From contig NC_091107.1 of assembly GCF_024713975.1 (NCBI RefSeq), forward strand, positions 20,699,501 to 20,763,500: DNA of 64,000 nt, read 5' to 3'. A program made the position numbers and the translations under genes. Positions 49,401 through 63,340 of the stretch are shown in pieces. Numbering within the stretch: the first letter of the stretch is position 1; each line of letters opens with the position of its first letter. Below the pieces are notes generated by a model, which saw nothing but the letters and a program-made list of their open reading frames with translations, did not search any database and was not told the origin of the DNA. The stretch comes from Paralichthys olivaceus. Taxonomy: Eukaryota > Chordata > Actinopteri > Pleuronectiformes > Paralichthyidae.

Positions 49401-50370
49401 TGCTTCCCAGGGATTGCATTGTGATACTGTGGACGTTCCACCTTCAGGAGCTTGATCGAGGGAAACCTCCAGGAGTTTGGCCGTGGTTCCTACTTGCACT
49501 CCTCGGTCAGAGATGGTAATCCCCGCCTGGGAATACCTGGAAAACAGCCATCCAGCAGCCGCCTCCAGCCTGCTATATGAGAGGATGTTTGATAATCCTC
49601 TCCATGTACATATGACTCAGAAGCCACACTTCCAAACTTAACATTTACTCAATGCCAACTACACTTATTGGTCTTCCTGTTCTGTCCCACAAATTCGTGG
49701 AAATTATTAAAAATAAAAACAAGAGCGTGGTGCACTCCCAGGTCAAAGATATCAGGGCTATTGTTGGTACCAGGTAAACAGATGAAGAAAAAGTGAAGAA
49801 ATGTTCTCTTCTTTTTTATACATACATGTTTCCTTCCCTTGTCATGTCAAGAATGCATGCTGATGTTTTTAAGCCATAAATCAGTCACGTAAAAAACAGG
49901 AAAGCTGTGCAGGACAGAACATGTTTCAGAAATGTTTGACTTATGAGTGCAGCAAAGCAATGGTAAACACTAATGCACAACTAATCTCTGACTGACTGAC
50001 CATCATGACTTTCAAATTTCCTGGAGAAAATAAGAGAAACAAATAGGCCACATATACACATCTGCAATCAAATCTCTTATATACACAATTTACTCAGTAA
50101 AATGAATGTAAAAATGTATCAGTATGTGCAGTATCTACTAAAGTTTTTCCCTTTGTCAAGAAGATAAAACCACAGTTAAAGTAGTTACTGTGGTCATATA
50201 ACTAAGATTTTGATAGAATAGAATAGAATATTATATCATAAAAATGTTCAGATCCTTAATATTGTCCAATAGTCTATTCTATTTTCATTATAATGCATGT
50301 GGAAGCACAGTGGTGCATGGATGGAGGGATTAATAGGATGGATAAAAGGATGGATGATGTCCAAATTGTG

Positions 50371-50413
50371 TATATATATACAAATATAAATATATATATA
50401 TATATATATATAT
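50371..50413. repeat. (TA)n-rich microsatellite
   Basis: TATATATACAAATATAAATATATATA... continuing as pure TA to 50413. Confidence 0.9.
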
Positions 50414-50814
50414 TCATCAATGGAAAACAAATTGAAAATGAAAGTGTAAATATGAGAGGTATAAAAATACTTTAGTTGTTCCCCTCCCCTCAAAACTGTA
50501 TTACTGTGACTTTGTGTGGTTGTTTTGATTGTGCGGAGCGATGTACAGGTATATATGTGCACAATTAAACACAAGTTTAGTTACATTCATCTGTCAGAGA
50601 CAGAAAGTCTCTCTGGGTTCACCTTAAATGTCTATGACTTTACTGTGGATTTTTGAATCCACCCCCTGTTTGGTCACCTTCATTGATCCAGATGGAAACT
50701 TGTGCAAAATATAAAACCTCCAGTTTCACCAAGCACAGACTTTTGTGTTCAGTAGACTCTGGAAAATAATCAATATTTGCCCAGGAGATAATAGGAATCG
50801 CTCATTAAAATAAT

Positions 50815-51012
50815 GAAGTGTCCTTAGGCAGAATACGGAACCCCAAATTGCCCCTGATGGTTTTGCTGGCAGTGTGTGTGTGTGATAGAGAAAGTGCTGC
50901 AAGTAGATGCCTTGTATGAATGTGTGCGTGATAGGCAAAAACAAACCTGTACTGTAAAGCACTTTGAGCGGTCATCCAGACTAGAAAACCACTATATGAA
51001 TACAGATCATTA
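50815..51012 (+). repeat. Dispersed repeat family R1, copy 4
   Basis: Contains GTGTCCTTAGGCAGAATACG, CCCCAAATTGCCCCTGATGG, GTGATAGAGAAAGTGCTGCA, TACTGTAAAGCACTTTGAGC and CACTATATGAATACAGATC. Same orientation as the copies at 15758 and 42996. Confidence 0.7.
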
Positions 51013-52106
51013 ACCATTTATAGATTCTGGATTTTTAAATGAAGGAGAGGAAGAAACTATAATTCTAAAGACATTCTGTTACCATGTCCATATGGTGAGT
51101 TATCACGAGTGAAATAATCACTTAACTCCATGGCTGAGTTTTTCCAACTTAGAACTGCAGTGAACCAGTGCCGGTCTCAAACAAAAAAGCAGATCAGACA
51201 TCCAGGATTCCATGTGCGACAGACCTGAGGAACCACTAACACCCGTGGGGTGGGGCTCTCTATCTCTGATACCCTTCTGCGTGACTGCTCTCCCTGCTGT
51301 CTCTTGATGAAGGCCTCGCCTATCTGTCAGCAAGTCCAACCACCACCGGTATATTCCCAGTAGGTGACAACGAACCTCTTGAGTTATTTTGACATTTCAA
51401 AGCGACCAGCTGGTCATTCAGTTTCAGATATAGACCCACAGACTCAGTGTGCACAGTGGCCCCACCTGAGGCTGCCGGAGTTTGTTATGAGAACCCCACC
51501 AGCAGCTCGGACTTGAAAAAGCTCCGTGGCTGCTGCACCTTCCCTCTGAGCATCAGAGGGGAAGTTCCCTCCTAGTGCATAACGTAAACTTGGCTCCAAT
51601 AAAAGCATCCGTTGGCACCTCAGTGGACAACAGGAAATCTTTGTTTATCGAAAAACATCCCGTTGTTGGCCTCGGGGTGTGTGACCCCTCTGGTTTGGAA
51701 GCAGCGCGCCATGTAGTAGCCATGGTGGAGCCCGATATTTCAGGATCTCAACTTTACTGAACAAAGCTGCCGTATCCTTAAGATAAACAAAGGCATAAAG
51801 TATGTGTGTTTATATATACTGACAGCATCAGTCCTGCGTCAGACCCTCTGGCCCGTGTCTGTTCGGTATGTATTGTTTAACATAGCTCCAGACTTATTGT
51901 CTGACGTGACCACATTCAAGGACTTAAACACCTAAACTTAGAAGTGCAATAAAACAAATCCATTTTGAGACCTGACAGAGTTGTGACAAGATGCAGACAA
52001 ACACGTTTCCTCTTCTTGCTGAAACTCAGTATGAAGTATTAACACAGTATTGACAGTCACAATAACAGAGCTGCTGAGTCTGTTTAATCTACCCAGTCAA
52101 TGGGCT

Positions 52107-52617
52107 TTTATTATGGTTCCAGCAACAGATCCATTTCATTCACAGTGAGAGTTCAACACATATACATTTTCATACACTATTTCCTCACACACATATGTAC
52201 TATATACCAGAGAATGGGTATATATGTTTGAGTAAATACATGTTAAACAGCAAACATCCTACATCATATTGCATTGCATCTGCTAGCAGTTGTTTCTGCA
52301 GTGGTGTGCAGGAATGAAAGGCTAAAGAAAACTGGAAAAGTTACATTTTGAGGTTATTTTATGTCACTTATGTTATTTGTTTAGATCAAAATGAAACAAC
52401 TGCAAATGATAATGAGCTATAACGTTTCACTATTCCTTAAAAGTGTCAGTAAGTAAGTGAGCGTGTACAGTACAAGCAGTACCTGAGGTCAAGTTTCTTA
52501 AATGGCTGGTAACAATATTTGGTACAGTTTTTGGTCAAGGTGCATGCACATCTCATCATCTCATCAGAATCGTCACAGCCCATCTGTGACCGCTCTCCTA
52601 ACACAACACACCAACAG
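52107..52617 (-). other. exoc3l2: Probable exoc3l2 3' UTR
   Basis: From the stop codon (52618-52620, - strand) to an AATAAA on the - strand (TTTATT on + at 52107-52112), about 505 bases. This is the first canonical signal after the stop. AT-rich with no coding potential. Confidence 0.55.
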
Positions 52618-55600
52618 CTAGTCTTCTCTGTGAAGCTTATTTGTGTCTTCCACATTCTCGGAGGGTTGAGGTGCCGAGTTCCTCGCGCTCCTCCTGCGGT
52701 TTTGCCTCAGACGCTGCTCTGACAACCAGTTGGAGACGGTCATGGCGAGCCGGAGGAGGCCCAAGCTGATGCAGTGCACCTCTGAGGTGATGGGGATGTC
52801 AGAGAAGAGGGCGTGGTCACGGCACATGAGGGCACTCCTGCACTCAAAGTCTTTGACGATGTTGAGGATCTCCTGGCGCTCAGCCTGCCGCATCATCCCC
52901 CGTACGTTCAGCAGGGTGGAGACGTGCTTCTTCCTGTGCAGAGGAAGGATATGAGGAGGAGGAGGAGGAGCGGAAGGGAGGTAGACGGGTGTTAATGAAA
53001 TCTCAGTCTGTTAGCTGTCATCAAATGATTATGAGTAACAGTCACATCTGTCTGAGTCATAGCATCTGTTTCTGGTGAAGAACTGAATATTTGGTGTCAC
53101 TTTCCAAAAACAACCCATTTCATAAGAAGTCGTAACTACATTAAAGTTCCAGGGTTTCAGGAGATCTGTCGGCAGAAATGGATCATAACATTGATAGTAA
53201 CGTTTTCAATCGTTTCATGTATTGACACTAAGAATCAATGTGCTAGGAATCCACAGGGGAAGACAAAATCTCAGTCAGCTCTTATTTGTGGCTTAAAACT
53301 AATATATAAAGCATTAACAAATGACTCATAAGGCATTTACAAAACCCATTATTTATAATATACTTACTCTATATAAAAGGTGGCTTCTTAGCTAGTCGCA
53401 CACATAGGAGTTTGGTTTCGATTTTTGACAAGTCAACTGTTGGCATCCTATACTAACAAACTGAGAAGTCTGTCTGTCTGCCTGCCTGCCTGCCTGCCTG
53501 TCTGCCTGTCTGCCTGTCTGTCTGTCTGTCTGTCTGCCTGCATGTCTGTCTGTCTGTCTGCCTGCATGTCTGCCTGCATGTCTGTCAGTCTGTTTTTCTT
53601 GACAGCAGCTCATAGCTGAATTGCTGAGGACCAGAGGAAGTGCAGTGTCGACTGTGACGTATTTTGGATGAGTGGTTTTCGAGAAACTGACAGACAGAGA
53701 TTCCTCCATTTATTTCACAATAAAAACTACACTTCCTGTGTATCATAGTAACCATATTGGAAACACAACCCCAAAGGACACAGCCCTGGGTTAGATGACT
53801 GAATACGGAGGAAAGACTGGAAGGACGTTGGAAAGATTGACATGTATTCCCCGGTGTAGTCCCAGTCTATGAATCACTGTGCTGGAGTTAAATGAAGCAC
53901 CCAGACACCTCAAGGAAGAGCGGCATCCTCTGATCTCCTAAAATACCAGCAGGGGATGCCGTGAAGTAAACAAAAGGGATGAGTCAAGCAGTGAGTTAGC
54001 ATGTCTCCATGTCTGTACCACTGTGTTCTGTTCTCCTCTTCCACACCTCTCCCTCTTTGATTCATGAGTTTTCACAAGTGTGGCACCAGTCTGTCTCCTG
54101 CAGGGTGGCAGGAACAGGAAGTACTCGGCAGCAGCTTCCTGTCTGCTCTGCGGAGGGTTATGCGTCACACGCGGTCATAGGTTGCCAACCGTCACCTGAG
54201 TCTTAATCTGTGCACAAACAGCCCCCGCTCCCCATCCTCCCGAGGCCTCTCAGCCTCATCCATTCTCAAAACAGACCCTCGCTCCTCTCCGAAAATAGCA
54301 AAGTTAATGTAGATATGTTTCCGCGCTCCTTTTCCTTGTTTTGATCCATTGTGACACACACACAAAAAAACATCCATCGTTTTTACAGTTTCTCTGGTCT
54401 GGCTACGAGCCAACAACAGCAATCTGAATGTGTAGCCGTAAGCATAAAAGAGTAAATGACCTTTGGGGTTCAGAGCAGATATATCTGTTTTTATAGACAC
54501 TTCCTGGTTGCAACAGCAATGTTCCAACACTGCTAATTTATTTAAGAGCCTCACCGAATATCTGGAAACTCTTTCACCAGGACAGCCACCTCCATCTGGA
54601 TGGAGGGAGTGTCCTCCAGGAGAATGATGTCAGCCAGGTGGCAGATGATGCTATCCAACCAAGATGAGCTTGAATCCTGAAGCAGAGAACAGACAAAGAA
54701 ACTTTGATTAAAAACATGCAAAAGAGTTTATTACAATTTTTTTTAAATGATAAATTATATATTTTCACTGGACTTCCTTTTTGCCTTACTCAGTGTAAAG
54801 TTCACTGCACTTGTTATGTGTTATCCGTGTTTATCCAGATGGCTTCTGCCAATTAGACATGTTTTGAAGAGGAGGCAATGCAGATTAATACCTCTGAAGG
54901 CGAGAGGCCAAACATTTAGGTGATTTATTGAGAGAATAACAAAATTCCACCTCTGTTTTTCCAGGTCCTCTTTTTCCATCACATACTCAGGAAAAAGAAA
55001 GCAGAATTTTTTGGCTTGGCATTCACTAAAAATAACGTCTGTTTCGGACGGCCATTAAAAACTAATCTTCCCCCAATGCCAAGTTCCCAGTTTCCACAGA
55101 TACTTCATCTCACTTCTCGGCGAAAAAGGCCATCAAGGCCATCCCTGAGCCACATCAAAGCCAGCCAGCTGACAGGAACAGGAAGTTCCTTCTGAACACA
55201 GCGGCTTCCTGTTGTCAGCCGAGGTGACGGACACTTGTTTGAACTCACATACACAAAGGGGGCAAATGCCACACTGACAGGCCAAGTTGTTTTACACCCT
55301 GTACCCCCTCTGGCAAGTGCTAACGTAAGCCTGGTTCATCCATCTCCATCTCACTGACGGCAGCCATTTTTTAGAGCTCACTCCTGTATCAACACTGTCT
55401 GAGTTATTCCTGACCTAGGAAGTTTGAGGGTCAGGCTCCATTCACAGCCACTCTCCATTTGCCCTTGCCAGCTCTGCTAAGTGTTCTGAACAATCAGCAT
55501 TTTGGAATCAGTTATCATAGGTGGGGACCCCGAAAAGTAATAAGATCAGTTGAATGGCATCACCTGATTCATTTAAAATAGATAAAAGGTTTTGTGTGAG

Positions 55601-58600
55601 GACCAGACTCACCAGATCTTTAAAGAGTCCTTTCAGCTGTTTGGCCTCATCTTGCAGACGGAAAGCCATCCTCTTCCTCATCTTGGAGGATGTGCAGATT
55701 ACCCGTCCACGCATGATGGCTCGGACATACTCTACCAGGACCCGCCGATGCACCTCACCCACCAGCGTCTGTCAGTCACTCATAACATTAGTCCCTCACT
55801 GGCTACATATGACCAAGCAAATATTGCATTTGTGTCTACATGTTAAACTTCATGTGATCACACAGGTGTTACCTGATATGGTGGAGAATCCATCCGTCTG
55901 AATTTCTTAAAGTGCTGTTTAATGCTGGCTTCAATGGCTTCAAATGCCTCTGTGTTATTCAGCCATTTTCTCTTTATCAGTTTGTCAAAGAAAGGCTGCA
56001 ACGACAGACAAAGATCTGATTAGTTAGGTTGGTTAGATAAGAGTACGCAAAGTACATATAATCAAGTACTGTACTTGAGTGCATATTTGAGGTACTTTAC
56101 ATGTATATTTCCAGAACTTTATGTTTCTGCCCCACCACATTTTAAGGGGAAAATATTATTATTATTCTTTTTACTGCATTACATTTACTGCAGCTACTAG
56201 TTATTTGTCAAACTTAAATTTTGGACAAGATGACAACAGAACTTATTTGCACAGTGATTAGGGTCTTGTTAAAGGGAAACAAGCTTTATGGACTGAGATG
56301 AGACTTAATCATGTCTTACTGACCCTGATGTGCTCAAACAGTCGATCAGTCAGCACCCTCACTGATTGGTTGATGATCCTGTCCAGAGACGAGTTGGCTT
56401 TCTGCGCTGATTCCTCACTGCCCTGTGGGTCACACTGCCTGCAGCGCTCCACAAAGGATCTGGAGGACATAAAGGAGGTATTAAGCAGTGCAGCTATTGT
56501 GGTGCTCCCCGCACCAAGGAATAAAACTACATTTATGAATAATGTTTTTCCATAATTGTTTGTCTACCTGAGAGGAGGGCAGCAGTTGACTAGAGCTATG
56601 GTCCTGGAAACATATCCATCCCCTCGGTCTCCAAATTCCGCCTGTGTGTCATGAAACATCTCCACCTTCCTACGGAAGCTAACACAGGCAGGTTGTATGG
56701 AATTGTTAATGCAAGACAATAATAATTATGTCTTGTACAAACACAAGATATCCTCAGGCTATATAAAAAAAATCAAACCCAATTAAAAAAATTACATTTT
56801 ATTTGTAAAGTGCCACAATTCAAAGCACTTTATATAATTAGGTCTGATAATATTGCAGAAAGGAAGCATATATAAAGTTAAAAGTAAGTCCCAGTACAAA
56901 AGCTTGTGGCACTCCATGACTAACATTTGTATGTCAAATACATTAACAACTTGGAATCTATCCTGTATGACTTAAACCAGACCAGTGCTGGTCCTTGATC
57001 CCTTGTTCTAGTCTCTGTGGCAGAATCTTGTGATGTACAGCATCAAAAAAGTTCTGTGTTTGAGAAAATAGAGAATACTATTCCAATATCATTATAACTG
57101 TCTGATTTAAATCCTTTTCATTTGCATGTACTCACTTGTAGAGGAAGTCAGCCAATCCAGTGAGACTACAACGAGCCACTCTTGCCCCAAGAAACTGGTT
57201 CACAGATGTGGATCTGTCCAAATCCACCTTTAGCCTCTGAAATTCAGCGAGAAGAAAGCAGTGTCGTAAGCAAATTATTGAAATCATTCCAAGAATTGTT
57301 TTTACAGCAGAAATGGCATATGACAATGTACCTGGATGACAGAGCGTGCAAGGTGTGATTGATACTCCTCTATGTGCAGAGTCTGGGCCCATCGCCGCTC
57401 CTCTTCATCCAGAGCCTGAATAAGCTCTGTTGTCACCTTATCCTGAAAATCACAGCAAGAAAATGAAAAACCTCTCTGTTGTTCAGATTTTTCTAAGAAA
57501 CAGAGAAGCAAAAACAAGATGTCATACCCTGACAATACTGATACAGTCTTGCTCCAGCCTGTCCACTGTGTCTTGGGGCAGAATTCCTTCCAGAGGGGTG
57601 TAGTTGATTGCTGTGGTTGTGCCAATGGTTCCTAAGACGTCCCTGGTGGAAAGTGATGAAATATTAGTAAACCACTTCAGCTTTCTGGTTATTATTTCAT
57701 GGGAGCACCCAGGTTCACTGACTATGTAGTTACCCTACCTGTTGTAGATATTGTAGAACCAGTCCAGCAAGGAGTAGACATCTGTTATCTGCAGCGGCCC
57801 ACTGGTGATAGTACGAAGACGTTTGGCCACAGCTCGATGGTAGCTCTCCAAGTACACCTGGAAGGCAGCAAACTCCTCTGGGTAGATGGACACTGCATTT
57901 CTCCTTGCCGCATCAAGGTCATCCACCATTCTGCTCCTCAGACGCTCCAGGTATGAGGCCAGCTGTCCTGCCTGCGTATCCACCTGATGCGGCAGGCTCC
58001 AGTCTGCAGCCTCCGCCACAGCCTGTCTCCACTTTATCTTCAATCGGCGGGGACGCTGGCTGGTGTGGACATGAGGGGCGTCTGGCTCAGGCTTTGTCTC
58101 CTCTCTTAGGGCCCACGTTGCATCCGCATGCTCCTCCTGTTGAATCACCAGCACCACAAGCCCAAGGTTGGGACCAGCACTGGGTTGGCGGAGGGACTCC
58201 CGCACTACGTCCCACATTTCCTTCTGCAGGGCCTCATACAGGAGCTCCACGTCCTTCACCTTCCGTCGGCTCGAGTCCAGCGTTGCGTTGGAGCTGAAGG
58301 AGTCATCGATGGATGAGGATGAGAAGGGGATCATGCTGAGGGGAGTGCTGGGACATAGTGTTGGAGTAAGGGTGGGAGTAGATGGGGTTGGCAGATGAGA
58401 CAGCAGCTCACACTCTCGCTCCAACTCCTGAATGTGTGTGTCGGCCAGGAGAAGGTCCCTGTGGTTGACCAACTGTAGGATCTCCAGTACTGTGGAGACA
58501 AAAAAAAGTGAAAGATAAATCTTTTTATTAGCAACAGTCAGAAAATGGAGGATTAACCAAAAATCCCAACTGTTTCCATTCATCATTGTTAAGTAGCTGT

Positions 58601-60480
58601 TAAGTAGTCAGTGTGCCTGACTGACAAATTGGGTTATTTGTTGCTCATTCAACACATTGTTCTATTCAGAGTGAGGTTTCCTGTGGAGTCTGTGAACAGT
58701 AACCTGGTTGAACATCTCTCTAGAGGAACCTAGAATAGGAGTTAGTGTGCTCATTTCCTGATTTCACAGTCTGCTGGTGATAGAAACTCAGTGACTCAGG
58801 GATCTAGGGACCTCTCAAACTCATCAGAGTGTTTAGTAGGATTTTCAAGTACAACTTAGACTAAACCAGGTAGAGAATAGTTCTCAAACTCGGAGGGAAA
58901 CTACTCATAAAAAAAGATTTTCTGAGGTCCAAACATGTAAGTATGCGTATGTGATCGGGGTTTTATTACCTGAGAGGGGCTCTCTGGTTTTAACCACCGC
59001 CTCCTCCTCCACCGTTTCCTCCTCGCCCTCTTGGGAGGCCTTGTCTGACATGGATTCCCTCTTCAGCTTGCCCAAACTGACCATCCTGAGGAAGGAGGGC
59101 CGCCTGGAAGCCTCCGCCTCACTGTCTGTGCTCAGGTCCCCACACGGCAGGCTCTCTCTGCGCTCCTCCTTGCGTCGACCTGTGAAGCTGCAAAACATCC
59201 ACAACGGCAGCAAAGAACGTGAATGACTGCCGCTGCAAGAGCTTGAATATGACTCACATTCATTGTATTTAGTACAGTATGAATGCTATTTAGGAGAGGT
59301 TTGTTTTGTAGTGTGTGTGCCCAGAGGCAGCTACAATCACACATCAGCCCTGATTGCCTCTGTTAAAAATAGCTCATTTCAGTAAGAAAGTAAACAACAT
59401 GTCACTGGAAAACAAAGGGGGTTCCGTAGATCAGCACGTTGTTATGGCACATTGCAATAACTCCACAGGATATTAACACACTATATGCTGTGTTTTTACT
59501 GGCAAGCAGAGGTAACGAGTGATTTTCCATTTTAGTATATATACGTTCTCCAAGACTAACTAATAACTATGTTATTGGAGGTTATTTGATTTTGATTTCT
59601 GAAAATGTGCTTTGAATAAAGAAGATTTAGATTTTGTCTTTGTTACTATTCCATCTAAATTTTATTTTGCTTAATTTGAGGATGGATTGTTGAGTCCATT
59701 CAATGGTGCCACTCTCCTTTTAATAAAAATGCACTTTATCCTTTCTCTTTTAAATCTCAAAAGTCATGTGCTGTATATTAATACAGTAGGCGTATACATA
59801 GTACTTTATAAAAAGGCTCCCCTTTCCTTCTTGTACTCCACAATACCTGAAGCATTTCAACAAAAGCTTTTTACTCTTCATATTAGAAATCCAAACATGA
59901 GCTTCAATTAGATTCATTTAGTCTCCTTCCTCCCCACCCTTTCTCACCGGAGTAGGGTCATGATTCCCTCTGAGCCCCTGCGCAGCCCTTTCCTTTTCTC
60001 CCTCTCTGGGGGGAGTGTATTTGAGTCTCCAGGGCTGTAGTGGGGGTAGTTGTTCCCCCACACGTTGCGTCCCGATATGCGAAGCCCCTTCCCCAGTTTT
60101 CCAAGGGTTTTGAGGGGTGACACTCCACAGATCCGCTCCAGAGTCCCCCTGAGGGGTTTCCCTTTAGGGTTCCCTGCACCGTGCCTCTCTGCGTTCACCT
60201 CATTCTCCTCCTCTTCTCCATCACGGGAGGTCCTGAGCTGGTTACCCCTGACATTCCCCATGATGAGCCCCATGTCACCTCCATTCCTTTCATCCTCATC
60301 CAGGTCCACATCCTCAAAGGGGTTCAGGTTTTTGTTCAGATCCTTCAGGTCATTCAGATCCTTCAGGTCATTGAGTTCCCTGAGGTCTAAGTCCAGCCGG
60401 GGCAGAATCAGTTCACCGTTCACTCTGGGGAATTCGTGGCAGCTCTTGGACCTTCCCGGGAGCTTCTTCAGAATGGGCAT
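52618..60480 (-). CDS. exoc3l2: Exocyst complex component 3-like 2
   Basis: Sec6/EXOC3-family tethering-type protein, related to TNFAIP2; in mammals linked to vesicle traffic and VEGF receptor signalling in endothelium. Coding exons (- strand order): 60480-59948, 59187-58970, 58489-57739, 57642-57528, 57442-57332, 57236-57136, 56678-56568, 56459-56324, 55995-55873, 55768-55613, 54676-54555, 52933-52618. Total 2,793 nt, 930 aa; all GT-AG, phases consistent. Residues 1-250 are a polar, low-complexity N-terminus ([17 protein letters not shown] start, acidic run [11 protein letters not shown]). The helical Sec6-like region starts about 255 ([20 protein letters not shown]) and runs to about 900, including [29 protein letters not shown] and [15 protein letters not shown]. 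It ends with a basic, polar tail. Identity rests on family likeness and its place next to mark4; another EXOC3-like paralog is less likely. ATG chosen because an acceptor lies just upstream (60506). Confidence 0.88.
53464..53598. repeat. (TCTG/CCTG)n tetranucleotide repeat
   Basis: TCTGTCTGTCTGCCTGCCTGCC... interrupted by two CATG variants, in the last exoc3l2 intron. It makes the Arg/Gln/Thr- and Cys/Leu/Ser-repetitive open frames on both strands, which are not genes. Confidence 0.95.
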
Positions 60481-62581
60481 GGTTGCAAATTAGTTTCTTG
60501 AAAAACTGAAAGACAAGAACAAGTTAGACTGGCAGCACAGTATCATGCTATTTGTAGTGCAGTCATTTATTATGTATGAGTCACCCAGAACAGATCAAAC
60601 AATGAAAATGTGATTGACTCATTAACTTTAAAACGATTAACTGTATTTGACATTTCTACATATTTGACACTATCTGGTGCTTCATTTCTAATTGGGTTAA
60701 AACATAACCTGTAGGAGTCTATTGATATTTATTCAATATTGTGAAGTAATAACCAGGATATTTTACAAAATTCCCACGTACATTAAATTATTCTATTGTC
60801 TTAGAGAAAACATTAAGTTGTGTGACTGAAAAGTCAAATCATCAAATACGGGAAACTGTGTGTCAGATGGTATATCAGTCAGTTTATATAAGCAGAATCA
60901 AAAACATCCTTTCACGTGCTGGTTATGTAATGCTCTTCACTAAGCAAGTAGGAAATATGTATTCATAATATTGCTGCATCTACATGTGCTGCACTGCAGC
61001 CTTACATAAATATTACAGCTCTCATCAACAAACACTCATGTCGACCTGGTCAGGAAAGGTTGACCTGCAGCTTGTTGAGACTAACCTACATCTGATTGAC
61101 AGGAGTGGTGTATACAGTATACGATTCCCTGTGATGGGACTATTTCATACAGTTTCCTGATCTGACTTTAGAGAATCAGACTGATATAAAACAAATGTAT
61201 TTGTTATTTCTGTCACAATGAGTTCCTCTCACTGAGATGAGTGAGTTGATTTTGTCAAAACACTGAACTGTTGTTTTCAGTGAAAGGCAACGACATGAAA
61301 CAGAAATACATCAAAATATATATTTTTTTACAGCTTGACTTATAACATATTACTCAGGTGAAGCTGATACAGGAGGAGGAGCCTTTGTTCCATGTAATTC
61401 TTAAAGTTCAGGCTTCAGCAAAGTTACACAAATTTATATTTTCCAAAGTAAGTCATATTATAAAATTCCATCTTTGTGTCACTATCCTTCCTATTCAGCT
61501 CAGAAAGGAAACTCTGTCTGCAGAAATATAATTTTTATCACTGTAACCTTGGGAGATAACAACAACATTCTGATTAGTGGACGCTTTATCTCCCTAGCCC
61601 CGTGTCTCAAACACTTGATCTTGATGACACTTGATGCACTGTTGTTCTCACATTATATTACTTTTTGGCCTCAATGAATATATTTAAAATATTCTGAGCA
61701 ATATGAATTTCACAAAAGAAAATGTTCTCTTAATATACATATTTAGATTAAGACAACTTGAGTGCCATATTGTTGATCTGGTGGAATCTTAAAAATTTAA
61801 AAAGGGATCATTTTATACCTATATTACATTTATATACCTTTCTGCTCAATCCAAAACAGTGCTCACCTCTCAGCACTTCAGTTATACGTGCACACTCTGC
61901 ACATATTTCTTCTTGTGAACATAAAGTTACAATTATCTGATCTCAAGTGGACGTCTACACTGAAATCATGGTTGCAATTAATGTCTTTGAATCATTAAGA
62001 TAGAATAAACTATATTCACATCTATTTTGTCAGCTTTTGTTCTCTCAAATCATACATGTTTAATTTATAGTTTTATTTTTTATGTCTGAACATAGTCTTC
62101 AAACATCATATGGGAGGCTGAAACAATTTAATAACCTTTGATTATCTATTCTACTCCCTATCTACTGTTTATTGGCCACTCACAGAGGTGGAGGCCAGCA
62201 AAACACTTGTAAAGAGGTTTACGATTCCCTTTAAAGAAAAACTGTCTTTTGAAAATGAAAGGTGAAATAAAGACAGCCGGCTTTAATAAAGGATTCGGAT
62301 CAATATGCAATAGTTGCATCTGTTCTGCTGTGAACACAAGTCGAGGTTAGAACCTCTGTCACTAAAATACCACAAAAAGCAGAGAGAGTCAGCACACAAG
62401 ACAAACAGGGTTTTTAAACATTCTATACCAGAGTAAGTGACAGTTTCAAACCTACAGTATGTCAACAACACAAAATGATGAGCAACTATTAGGCAACAAC
62501 GAGGAAAACCTCAACAGAGAAAAACAATAACGTGGACACTGATATGCATCAGGTCTGTGAGTACAGAGGATGAGGACCTAC

Positions 62582-62760
62582 CTGATGTGATGGCTTTGCA
62601 GTGTTTTAGTACAATGTCATCCTGGAGTGTGTGGCTGTGCGTGCTGCCAGGCTGTGAAGTGTGTGGATGTGTGTGTGCGACTGACAAGTGTGAGAGCGTG
62701 TCCGAAAGTACTCGGTGGCTCAAGAGAGCAATGTGGCTGCCTGCGGTTTCCTGACGGGCC
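62582..62760 (-). other. exoc3l2: Probable exoc3l2 5' UTR exon 1
   Basis: On the - strand, CACATCAG|GTAGGT forms a donor at 62581, which can join the acceptor CTTTCAG at 60506, 25 bases before the start codon. The exon's 5' limit is unknown. It contains a 4-codon upstream ORF (ATG at 62620-62618, TAA at 62608-62606) 36 bases before the donor. Intron 1 (60506-62581) holds nothing recognised. Confidence 0.5.
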
Positions 62761-62900
62761 CTATTGTGGTGGAAGGTGATATGTTTTCCTGAGGAAAGGC
62801 CCGTCCCGTCCTTTCGCCCCCCTCCTACGCCAAAGACCCTCTGTCCCCACCCCTACACCCGCACCCCAGGGACCTTTCTCATTACAGTAATTGCATTAAC
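62760..62900 (-). promoter_or_regulatory. exoc3l2: Candidate exoc3l2 promoter
   Basis: A GC-rich patch with C-rich KLF/Sp-like runs (CCCACCCCTACACCCGCACC) and a GGGCC/CGTCC cluster directly upstream of the probable first exon. No TATA box. Assigned by position and composition only. Confidence 0.4.
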
Positions 62901-63285
62901 TGTACTGTAAAGGAAGATAGAGCTGGACAGAGCATTCCCCTGTAGTGCTTTATGATTTTAGCAGCTCTATGCACTTGTTTGTTTGCGTGCATGTGATCTT
63001 GTATGTGTGTGTGCGTGCCCTGACTGATTTCTAGTGTAATGAAGCAAAGAAGGAGGATGATTCAGTGTCAACGGCCTTGAGTCCAAATTCCATTCATACA
63101 CCATCTGTAGAGTATTCTTCCTCAGAGGAAGACCTTAAGTGGACAGATCTGAACTGAAGTGGCTATCAACACTCTGCCGCTGCCACATTGTCTTTGGTCA
63201 AATGCAGCTTCAAGGTCACTGCAGGCACGGCTCTAATGTCACACAAAGACCAGAGCTGCAAGATGAAGCAGTTGAAGGATATATG

Positions 63286-63340
<55 letters not shown>

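Larger units (their letters stand above)
36901..52100. other. Gene-poor intergenic region between mark4 and exoc3l2
   Basis: About 15 kb with no convincing exon on either strand: only short frames, all below about 110 codons, none with a family signature. Recognised content is transposon debris: LINE pieces (37150-37825, 39080-39360, 43530-43740), a Tc1-like corpse (39990-40670), a SINE tail (46371-46428), two R1 repeat copies and TA repeats (43522-43548, 50371-50413). A lineage-specific noncoding RNA cannot be excluded. Confidence 0.6.

Noticed and set aside
57905..58297. 130-codon + strand frame opposite exoc3l2
   Set aside because: Shadow of the long exoc3l2 exon 57739-58489, which shows clear family similarity on the - strand.
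60050..60493. 147-codon + strand frame opposite exoc3l2 exon
   Set aside because: Shadow of the first exoc3l2 coding exon; low-complexity Ser/Arg/Phe composition follows from the opposite strand.
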